Source: DATDMG01 sp036518955
GTDB lineage: Bacteria > Actinomycetota > Actinomycetes > Actinomycetales > Kineosporiaceae
NCBI GenBank assembly: GCA_036518955.1
Contig: DATDMG010000255.1
Coordinates: 1 to 33,612 of the forward strand
Reading direction: 5' to 3'
DNA: 33,612 bases
Shown here: piece by piece, positions 1 through 7,185 of the stretch
Numbering within the stretch: position 1 is the stretch's first letter
Layout: the number at the start of each line of letters is the position of its first letter
The notes under the pieces: generated by a model
What the model was told of the DNA's origin: nothing
Databases searched by the model: none
The model's input: the letters and a program-made list of their open reading frames with translations, nothing else
Position numbers and translations under genes: made by a program

Positions 1-924
1 CGTGAGGTCGGCCAGTCGCTCCACGAGCCGATCGGTCGCCCGGTCGTCCGCGTCCGCGCCGTCGGGCGCGTCAGGACCCTGCCTGGCGGTGCTGGTGCGG
101 TGCTCCAGCAACCAGCCCAGGCCGTCGATCAGGGTCGACGGCGGACGGGGGTGCGGGCGGAGTGCGGGGGACAGCAGGCCCAGCGCCGTCGCCACGTCCC
201 GCGCCGCCAGCCCGGTCACCGCGAGCAGCTCGGCCGCGGACGCGGGGGTCCGCAGGGCCTGCCACACCGCGATCGCCGGCTCGGTCAGGGTCACCAGGCG
301 CCCGTCCAGCGCGCGGCGGAGGCTGGCCCCCTGCCGCAGCCAGAGGGGGTCCCGGCTCCACCCGCGACCGGACGGCGGCAGCTGGCGGCGCTGGCGGTCC
401 GCCAGCTCCTGCACCACCCAGTGGCTCAGCCCGAGGGCACGCTGCTCCGGCGCCGGGTCGCCGACGACCATCGGCTCGGTGGTGTCCGGGTCCCACGCGA
501 CGACGAGGGTCGGGCCGAAGAAGGCGTTGGTCTCCGTACGGCCGAGCAGTCGCCGCAGGTACCGGTGCGCGGTGCGCACCTGGCGCCGGCCACGCTTGGT
601 CAGCTCCTGGTACCCCGTGTCCGTGGTCAGCGCCCTCCCGGGCGCGAAGGCGATCTCGTGGAACGAGGGGTTGGACTGGGCGACGGCCTCCTCCAGGCGT
701 GGATCCGCAAAGGCCTCGCGCAGGGCGGTCAGGACCGTGTCCGGTGTGCCGTCGGGGCCGGGATCGAGCATCCGGTTCAGCGGCCGGGCGTCGAACCCGC
801 TCGTCCGCAGCAGGGCTCGCGGGTACAGCGCGTACTGCAGCCGGCGACCGTCCGGCAACGCCGTCGTGGCCGCCACCGGCGGGAGCGCGCCGGTGGGCCG
901 CACGAACTCGGGCAGGGTTGTCAC
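1..924 (-). CDS. LanB N-terminal-type (tRNA-dependent) protein, copy 1, partial at left edge
   Basis: The first 308 codons are present and the frame stays open to the window edge. The start is GTG at 924-922, overlapping the TGA of the upstream gene (GTGA). The N-terminus has the family pattern of hydrophobic residues then RTSGF (about residues 33-44), a QSNPSFHE segment (83-90), and the hallmark TETNAFFGP at about 130-138. In this family the region before FFGP belongs to the aminoacyl/glutamyl-tRNA-dependent domain of lantibiotic dehydratases and PEARLs. The motif deviates from the other three copies: Ala replaces the usual Ser before FFGP, and RTET replaces KNE/KCE, so this may be the most specialised copy. 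Around the first 250 residues it is also the most compact of the four. A longer overlapping frame on the same strand is Arg/Pro/Gly-rich and lacks these motifs. Whether a C-terminal elimination domain follows cannot be seen. Confidence 0.85.
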   Translation of the reverse strand, partial: MTTLPEFVRPTGALPPVAATTALPDGRRLQYALYPRALLRTSGFDARPLNRMLDPGPDGTPDTVLTALREAFADPRLEEAVAQSNPSFHEIAFAPGRALTTDTGYQELTKRGRRQVRTAHRYLRRLLGRTETNAFFGPTLVVAWDPDTTEPMVVGDPAPEQRALGLSHWVVQELADRQRRQLPPSGRGWSRDPLWLRQGASLRRALDGRLVTLTEPAIAVWQALRTPASAAELLAVTGLAARDVATALGLLSPALRPHPRPPSTLIDGLGWLLEHRTSTARQGPDAPDGADADDRATDRLVERLADLT

Positions 925-3326
925 GTCGTCGCCCTTCCAATCGCCTGCACGCGCAGCTCGCTGGTGTACCGGCGGCCCTGGGCGTCCCGCAGCCACAGCT
1001 CGTCGGGCGCCGGCCGCATCTGCTCGGCCAGCACCCGGCTGCCGTCGGAGGCGATGTGCGCGACCAGGTCGGCGGCCAGCACCGACGCCAGATCGACCAG
1101 GTACGGCTTGCGCTCGGACTCGGTGCGGCAGAACACGAAGCGGTCCGCGCCCGTGGGGAGTGCGCGGGAGACCCGGCGCAGGTGCAGGAACCGCGCGGCC
1201 GGCCTGCGCTGGGTCAGCGCCGCCGGGTCGAGCTCACGGCGCGGACGCTGGTAGACCACGCCGTTGATGCGGATCTCCGGCGCGCCCGACGCATCCGTGA
1301 ACGTGGCGTGCACCACCTGCGGATGCGAGAGCGCCGCGTACGGCGGGTACTTCACGTAATCGCTGAGCGGGAGGTAGAGGGCGATCCGCTCGCCGGCCGG
1401 GTCGGTGCACCTCACCTGCGCCGGGCCGATGTGCACGTCGACCTGTCCCGGCCACATCAGCGACCCGTCGCTCCGGTCGGAGCCGCTCGGAGCGCGCAGC
1501 ACGATCTGCCGGCCGGGGAACCGGTAGTAGCCCTTGTTGCGCCGCCCGACGTCGAGCCCGACCACGTTCGGGTGCTGGGCCAACCACCGGGCGGCGTCCG
1601 TCCCGAACCCGTCCGGGTCGTCTGCCTGGTACGCCTCCGGGTCCGCTGCCTGGTACGCCGCGTCCGTCGTGGTGAACATCGTCCCGAGCCAGCCCGCGGT
1701 GAGCAGGTGATGGTGGCACCGGCTGAGGACGAGCTCGCCGCCGGCCAGCCCGGTGACGTCACCCGTGGCCGGACACAGGTCTATCAGTGCGTAGCGGTCG
1801 CCGGGCAGGCGCGCCGCCTCCTGCAGCAGGCGGCGGCCGACGTCCGGCCAGAGCTGTGCCGAATGATCCGGGGCGTGCCCGGTCTGGAACCTGCTCGTCC
1901 CGGGCTCGAACGCCGCGCGGAGTCGGTCGGAGTACTCGGCCAGGCTCAGCGTCGCGCCCGGGTCCAGCACCGCGGTCACCTGCTCCACGGCCCGTCGCTG
2001 GGTCGCGGCGCCATGCGCGGCCGACAGCTCGAGCGCCGTGCCGACCCGCTCCGCCCAACCGGCCGCGACCTGCTCGGACACCTCCAGGCCGAAGGGGGAG
2101 GAGCACTCCTCGTAGAAGACGGCCCGGTCGGCGTAGACCTCGCCGGACCCACGACGCGCCGGCCGCTCGGTCAGCGTGGTGAACGCGCGCTCGAGGTCGT
2201 CGACGGCACGGACGCGGTCGGGGAAGGGTGTCTGCTCGACGGTACGGAGCAGGTCGCCGAGGGCGGCCACCCGCGCCGCCCACTCGGCGGCGGCCGCGCC
2301 GGGCAGTCGCCGCAGCGCGCCTGCCAGCACCTCCAACGGTTCGAGCTCGTACGGCTGCGGGGGCAGCCCGAACTCGAGGAATCCGCTCGCCACCAGCGCT
2401 CTCACCGGAACGGCGGCCTCCCGCAGGCCGACGCCGGCGGCCTCGGCGATGCGCCGCAGGTCCGCGCCGTCGGCGCCGAGGACCTCCTCCCAGCGCTCCT
2501 CGGTGAGCCACGACGACACCCCCGCCCCGAGCGGCACCCCGGTGCGCCGGAACGGCAGCACGGTCCGCAACCGGGGATCGCGGCCCACTGCCGCCGCCAC
2601 CTCGCGGGCAGCCCAGTGCGTGATGAAGACACGGCGCCGGACCGGCAGGTCCGTGCGCAGGCGCACGCCGTCGTCCGGGAGGGCGCCGTCGGGCACCGTG
2701 CGGACGTAGGCCATCGGCCCGAAGAAGCTGACCGTCTCGTTCTTGGCGCAGAACCGCTGCACGTACGTGTAGAGCTGGCGGCGCGCCCGGCGCCAGCGCG
2801 CGTTCAGGGGCTCGCGGCGAGCCAGGAAGGGCAGCAGCATGTTCCGGTAGGCCTGCGGGTTGGACAGGAAGATCGCCTCTTGGACCGGTGCTCGGGAGAG
2901 CACCTCACGCAGCACGTCGCAGGCGTCCTCGTCGGCCGCCTCGAAGGCGGACAGGTAGGCCTGGACGGCGCCCGCCCAGTCACGGTGGCACCGCGCCCAG
3001 GCAGGGTCGGCGTCGGCGCCGGGCGGCGGGTCGACGCGCAGGGCCCGGATCGCGGCGCGCAGCCGCTCCGCAGCGGGCCCCGTGGCCCGTCGGTCCACGG
3101 CCTCCAGCAGCCGGTCCTCGGCGTCCAGCAGGCGCTCGGCGGCCCGGAGCAGGTCCTCCGGGGCGGCCAGCGCCTCCAGCCAGTCGAACGGCATCCCGGC
3201 GTGGCGCAGCACGAAGACCCGGCTCAGTTCCCACCGCCGTGCGGGGGCCATCGCGAGGGCCTGGTCAGCCAGGTCAGCCGGATCCTGGCCTCGGCGTCCC
3301 GCGGGCGTCACGGACGGCGCCGTCAT
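921..3326 (-). CDS. LanB N-terminal-type (tRNA-dependent) protein, copy 2
   Basis: 801 residues, close to stand-alone glutamylation-type LanB proteins of thiopeptide pathways and to PEARLs, and shorter than full LanB enzymes (about 1,000). I start it at ATG 3326-3324 because this overlaps the upstream stop as ATGA; an in-frame start 36 bases earlier would lie inside that gene. Visible landmarks are LRHAGMPF at about 40-47, FLSNPQAYRNML at about 153-164, and KNETVSFFGP at about 195-204. The C-terminus has RKPYLVDL and PAPDELWLRDAQGRRYTSEL, the conserved end of this family. The chain stops just after that end motif, so there is no SpaB_C-like elimination domain. The family uses an aminoacyl-tRNA as donor and a leader or scaffold peptide as acceptor; the amino acid carried cannot be read from sequence. 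It sits in a coupled operon with three paralogues. Confidence 0.88.
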   Translation of the reverse strand: MTAPSVTPAGRRGQDPADLADQALAMAPARRWELSRVFVLRHAGMPFDWLEALAAPEDLLRAAERLLDAEDRLLEAVDRRATGPAAERLRAAIRALRVDPPPGADADPAWARCHRDWAGAVQAYLSAFEAADEDACDVLREVLSRAPVQEAIFLSNPQAYRNMLLPFLARREPLNARWRRARRQLYTYVQRFCAKNETVSFFGPMAYVRTVPDGALPDDGVRLRTDLPVRRRVFITHWAAREVAAAVGRDPRLRTVLPFRRTGVPLGAGVSSWLTEERWEEVLGADGADLRRIAEAAGVGLREAAVPVRALVASGFLEFGLPPQPYELEPLEVLAGALRRLPGAAAAEWAARVAALGDLLRTVEQTPFPDRVRAVDDLERAFTTLTERPARRGSGEVYADRAVFYEECSSPFGLEVSEQVAAGWAERVGTALELSAAHGAATQRRAVEQVTAVLDPGATLSLAEYSDRLRAAFEPGTSRFQTGHAPDHSAQLWPDVGRRLLQEAARLPGDRYALIDLCPATGDVTGLAGGELVLSRCHHHLLTAGWLGTMFTTTDAAYQAADPEAYQADDPDGFGTDAARWLAQHPNVVGLDVGRRNKGYYRFPGRQIVLRAPSGSDRSDGSLMWPGQVDVHIGPAQVRCTDPAGERIALYLPLSDYVKYPPYAALSHPQVVHATFTDASGAPEIRINGVVYQRPRRELDPAALTQRRPAARFLHLRRVSRALPTGADRFVFCRTESERKPYLVDLASVLAADLVAHIASDGSRVLAEQMRPAPDELWLRDAQGRRYTSELRVQAIGRATT

Positions 3327-4771
3327 GCCGCCTGCTCCCGGCGGAGCACCCCGGCCCGGCACAGCCCGGTGAGCACCCGGTCATCGGACGACCGGTCCAG
3401 CGCGGCCAGGATGGTGGGGTCGAGGCCCTCCCGCCCCAGCCGTCGCACGAGCTCGGCGAGTGGGCGGCCGACGCGGGACAGCCGTCCGGTGCGGAGATCG
3501 ACGAGAAAGTCCCCGGAGCCGCGCCCGTCGGGGGACGCGGCGTCCAGCCGCACGCACCGGACCGCGGAGTCGACCTCGTAGCCGGCCTCGGGCCCGGCCT
3601 GGCGGCTGCTCCGCTGCGCCGGCGGCAGGGTGGTGAACAGCGCTCCGGCCACCCTGCCGGGGAACAGGTCGTGCCCGGCGGCGGCCCACGCCAGGGCCAG
3701 GGCCGCCGCCGCGCCGCCACCGTCACCCGGTGGGCGTGCCGGGCCGGCCCAGCGCGCCAGGTCGTCCCCGGGAGCGCCCCGACCGGGCCCGACCGGACGG
3801 CGGTACGGACGGAAGCCGGCCAGTCGCAGGTGCGGTTGCCAGGGTCCCCACCAGGCGTCCTCCGGACCGACCGGCAGGACGGCCGGGCCGCCCACCAGCA
3901 CCTCCAGAGCCACGGGGGCGCGGCCGGCCAGTTGCAGCAGCGCCGGGGTGCATCCGGCGAGGTCGTCCGGGCCTGCGGCGCTCACCACCAGGCCGGTGCA
4001 TCGGTCCCAGTGATCCGGCCGCGCGCTGACCGTCTGCACCGCGGACGCCTCCAGCCAGCCCGCCCACGGCCCAGTGCCCGGTATCTCGCCGGCACGGGTC
4101 ACCCAGTGCGTCGGCGCCGAACCGGCCGGCAGGTACTCGGTGCGGACGGTCCGGGGCCGGACCCGCGTGCTCCACCGGACGCCGGACAGCGCCGCCACCC
4201 GGCACAGGGCCTTCCGGTGCGCCGCGACGAACCGGCCGCTCAGCACCAGGTCCGCCGGCCGATCCTGCCGCGACACGAGCCGGAACGCCGCCGGGAGCTG
4301 CTGGTCGGTGTCCACGACGATCTCCACCGGCCCCGCGCCGGGGCGTGCCAGCTCGGGGTCGGACAGCTCGGGGTCGAACAGGGTCGAGCGGGCCGCGGCG
4401 AGCATCGTCTGTCCGCTGCTCTGGGTGGAGCCGCTGCGCAGAGTGATGTCGTCCAGGGCCGCGGTCAGCCCGGCGTCGTCGTCGCTGAGGGCGCGGATCG
4501 CCGCGCCGAGGGCCCGCAGCCGCGTGATGGTCGGCACGGGCCCGGAGAGCGCGTCGGCCGCGGCGAGCGCGAGCAGGCAACGCTGGGCGTCCGGCAGGGG
4601 CCCGCCGGCCGACGGCCCCGGCCGGTCCAGGCGCGCCGCCAGGGCCCGCAAGGTCTGCGGGTTTCCGGCCCGCCGCGCGAAGCGCTGGTTCAGGTCCACC
4701 AGCCGTTCTCCGGCGTCGACCACGACGTGCGCGGTCGGATCGCCGAGCGGGGGCACCACGATCAGGGTCAT
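3323..4771 (-). CDS. unrecognised 482-residue protein inside the LanB operon
   Basis: I do not recognise this protein. It is 482 residues, starts with ATG at 4771-4769 overlapping the stop of LanB copy 3 (ATGA), and its own stop overlaps the start of copy 2, so it is clearly part of the same translation-coupled set. The N-terminal 130 residues are mostly helical-looking, with a DDDAGLTAALDDITLR stretch. The middle has strand-like hydrophobic runs such as GPVEIVVDTDQQL, VALEVLVGG and a WWGPWQPHLRLAGF aromatic patch near residues 309-322. A Pro/Gly/Arg-rich linker follows near 330-350. The C-terminus, after SGDFLVDLRTGRLSRVG, is a short helical domain. I see no P-loop, metal site, ThiF Cys pair, YcaO or LanC motif. 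Possible roles are a partner or chaperone that presents the peptide to the ligases, or a highly diverged enzyme; neither is supported beyond position. Confidence 0.8.
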   Translation of the reverse strand: MTLIVVPPLGDPTAHVVVDAGERLVDLNQRFARRAGNPQTLRALAARLDRPGPSAGGPLPDAQRCLLALAAADALSGPVPTITRLRALGAAIRALSDDDAGLTAALDDITLRSGSTQSSGQTMLAAARSTLFDPELSDPELARPGAGPVEIVVDTDQQLPAAFRLVSRQDRPADLVLSGRFVAAHRKALCRVAALSGVRWSTRVRPRTVRTEYLPAGSAPTHWVTRAGEIPGTGPWAGWLEASAVQTVSARPDHWDRCTGLVVSAAGPDDLAGCTPALLQLAGRAPVALEVLVGGPAVLPVGPEDAWWGPWQPHLRLAGFRPYRRPVGPGRGAPGDDLARWAGPARPPGDGGGAAAALALAWAAAGHDLFPGRVAGALFTTLPPAQRSSRQAGPEAGYEVDSAVRCVRLDAASPDGRGSGDFLVDLRTGRLSRVGRPLAELVRRLGREGLDPTILAALDRSSDDRVLTGLCRAGVLRREQAA

Positions 4772-7185
4772 CGCTCTCCTCCGGATCGCTCGGGCTCCCC
4801 CGGCCCCGTGGCCGGTCGGAGATAGACGCAGCGGAACTCCGCCGCGACGGCGGACGATGTCGGGTCACCGGGGGCGCCGTCGCGCAACCACAGCGCGTCG
4901 CTGTCCGGGAGCACCTCCGACGCGTGCAGGTGCTCCGCCTCAGCCGCCAGCCGGTACAGGGCCTCGACCAGCAGCGGGCTGTCGATGTCGATGTACATCG
5001 GCTTGCGCTGATGGTCCGCCTTGGCGAAGAACCGCGTCGGCAGTCCCGCGCGGCGCACGGCCCGGCGCAGGGCGAGCCGTTCGGGCGGCGTCGCCGGCGG
5101 GGACGGCAGCTCGGTGAGCAGGCCGGGGAGCAGGCGCCAGCGGCGTCGGGCGAGCACGACGTTGCCGTACCGCAACCGGGGCACATGGTCGGCGTCAGGG
5201 ACGCGCGCGGGCCGCACGCGCGGGAGCGACAGCGCCGTGTGCACCCCGCTGTCCAGCTCCCCGTTGTGCAGGTAGAGGTCACCGCTCACCGTGCTGCGTG
5301 GGGCCGGTTCGCCCGCGGCCCGCAGCCTGGCGCGTTGACCGTCGCTCTGCACGAACAGGCGGTGCAGGAGCAACCGCTCGGCCTGCTCCTCGACCGGGCC
5401 CAGTTCGATCACCGCGCCCGGAAACCGTAGCGGCGGTAGCCCGGTGCTTCGGCGCGACACCACGCTCACCGCGCGGTACGGGCCCAGGCACCGTTCGATC
5501 TCCCGGTCCCGCTCGGTGAGCAGGCGCTCAGCGTCGGGGCGGAACTGAAGAGCCCACGGCGTCAGCAGCGGCGCGTCGTGGACGTCGCCGATCACCAGGA
5601 GCGTCGCACCGGGTCGGTAGCGGCTCAGCTCCGGGGTCACGATCATGACGTCGGCCGAGCAGAGCACCGGCAGGTCGGGCGGGGCCGGCGCGCTGAGCCG
5701 GCCCGCGAGGTCGAGCTCGGTGACGCCGGGCCCGGCGGCCGCGATCAGCGCCGCGAGCGCCTCGGGCAACCATGGGTCATGGTGGACCGTGAGGTCGGCG
5801 CACTGGCTCAACACGCGCAGCAGCGGGAAGCGGCCGGGGCCGAGCGCCCGGGCCAGGGCTCGGTTGGCGCGCCGCCGGGTCATCACGGCCTGGTGGGCGA
5901 GCAGGTCGAGCGCGGCGGGGACGGCGTGCCGCAGGTCGGCCGCCAGACCGCCGCCGACGGTCAGCTCCAGGGTGCCGGCTGCCGCCTCGGTGACCACCAC
6001 GCGGTCGTTGTAGAACTGGCTGGAGGGCTTGGCCGACGCCTCGGTGGGGCCGGCGGGCGGGCCGCCTGTGCCGGGCAGCACGTGGTGCAGTGTCTCCTGC
6101 AGGGCGAGCTTGGCGTCGGCGTCGGCGTCGGGGTAGCGGTCGAGCACGTCGAGCACCTCGGCGAGCTGCCCTCCGGCTGCTCCGGCCCCGGCGGCCCCGG
6201 CGGCCCCGGCGGCCCCGGCGGCCAGCCGGGCTGACAGCCATCGGGTCTGGTCCGGTTCCACCGCCGGGGGGACGAGCTGGTGGGTCAGCAGACCTCGGCG
6301 GAGCGCCCGGTGCAACGCCTCGGCGGCGTCCGCCGGCGTCAGCCCGCAGACGGCGGCCAGGTCGGCGAGCGGGCGGACGCCATCAGCCGCCGCGGCAAGC
6401 GCCGACACCTGCGGATCGTCGTCGGACGCCCGCCAGAACGAGGTGCGGCGCGGGATCAGGGCTGCCATCGTTGCGGGATCGGCGAGGACGGCGGTGAGGA
6501 GCCGCTCGAACGCCCACGCCGAGAGGTAGGCGCGCCGGCCGGTGAGCGTGTGCGGGCCTTCCCAGGCGAGCACCGCGGACTCGTCCTGGCCGGGGCGTAC
6601 CTGGGCGTAGTCGATCGGCCCGAAGAAGCTCATCGTCTCGCACTTGGTGGCCAGTCGCTGCGCGTAACGCGCCACCTGCCGGCGCAGCCGGGCGGCGGTC
6701 GGCGCGCCCCGGGCCAGGTCGCGGTGGACGCCCGGGCTGGAGCTCGCCACCGCCTGCCGGAACCACGGATCGGCCACCAGGCCGGCCACCGCCTCGTCGA
6801 CCGCCCGTGCGTCGGCCGCGTCGGCGGCCGACCACGCCTCGTGGGCGGCCGCCACGGCATCCGTGGCGGCGTCCCAGCGCGCCCGCCAGTCGGCGGGGAC
6901 GGCGACGTCGGGCGGCAGCGCGCGGTAGTTGCGCAGCCGCGCGGCCTGGCCGCGGGTGAGCCGTCCTCGCGGTAGCGCGGCACGCACGGCGTCCGCCCGG
7001 TCGAACGCTGCCGAGAGCCGGTCGGCCAGGGCAGCGGCCTGCCGGTGGGCGAGTCCGTCGACCACGTTCCAACGGAACCCGGCGGAACGGACGACGAGCG
7101 TCGGCAGCAGCGTCCAGCCGGCGTCCACGCTCCGGTCGGCCGGGTCGCCCCAATCCGTCATGCGAGGGCTCGCCCGGAGGCTCAT
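4768..7185 (-). CDS. LanB N-terminal-type (tRNA-dependent) protein, copy 3
   Basis: 805 residues. The ATG at 7185-7183 overlaps the stop of copy 4 (ATGA); a second Met at residue 9 is an alternative. Family landmarks are LLPTLVVRSAGF (26-37), ASSSPGVHRDL (147-157) and KCETMSFFGP (181-190), where Cys replaces the Asn found in copies 2 and 4. Near the C-terminus are RKPMYIDIDSPLLVEAL and LPDSDALWLRDG, after which the usual SEL end is only loosely kept as AAEFR. A low-complexity Ala/Gly linker near residues 315-335 is encoded by four copies of a 9-base unit at 6184-6219. There is no elimination domain. As with its paralogues the expected activity is transfer of an amino acid from tRNA to a peptide, but divergence between copies suggests different amino-acid specificities or that one or more copies are structural partners. 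Confidence 0.87.
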   Translation of the reverse strand: MSLRASPRMTDWGDPADRSVDAGWTLLPTLVVRSAGFRWNVVDGLAHRQAAALADRLSAAFDRADAVRAALPRGRLTRGQAARLRNYRALPPDVAVPADWRARWDAATDAVAAAHEAWSAADAADARAVDEAVAGLVADPWFRQAVASSSPGVHRDLARGAPTAARLRRQVARYAQRLATKCETMSFFGPIDYAQVRPGQDESAVLAWEGPHTLTGRRAYLSAWAFERLLTAVLADPATMAALIPRRTSFWRASDDDPQVSALAAAADGVRPLADLAAVCGLTPADAAEALHRALRRGLLTHQLVPPAVEPDQTRWLSARLAAGAAGAAGAAGAGAAGGQLAEVLDVLDRYPDADADAKLALQETLHHVLPGTGGPPAGPTEASAKPSSQFYNDRVVVTEAAAGTLELTVGGGLAADLRHAVPAALDLLAHQAVMTRRRANRALARALGPGRFPLLRVLSQCADLTVHHDPWLPEALAALIAAAGPGVTELDLAGRLSAPAPPDLPVLCSADVMIVTPELSRYRPGATLLVIGDVHDAPLLTPWALQFRPDAERLLTERDREIERCLGPYRAVSVVSRRSTGLPPLRFPGAVIELGPVEEQAERLLLHRLFVQSDGQRARLRAAGEPAPRSTVSGDLYLHNGELDSGVHTALSLPRVRPARVPDADHVPRLRYGNVVLARRRWRLLPGLLTELPSPPATPPERLALRRAVRRAGLPTRFFAKADHQRKPMYIDIDSPLLVEALYRLAAEAEHLHASEVLPDSDALWLRDGAPGDPTSSAVAAEFRCVYLRPATGPGEPERSGGER

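Noticed and set aside
162..3581. Very long plus-strand open frame over the LanB genes
   Set aside because: It is rich in Arg, Gly and Pro with no motif, and lies opposite genes with clear family blocks; such antisense frames are expected in this base composition.
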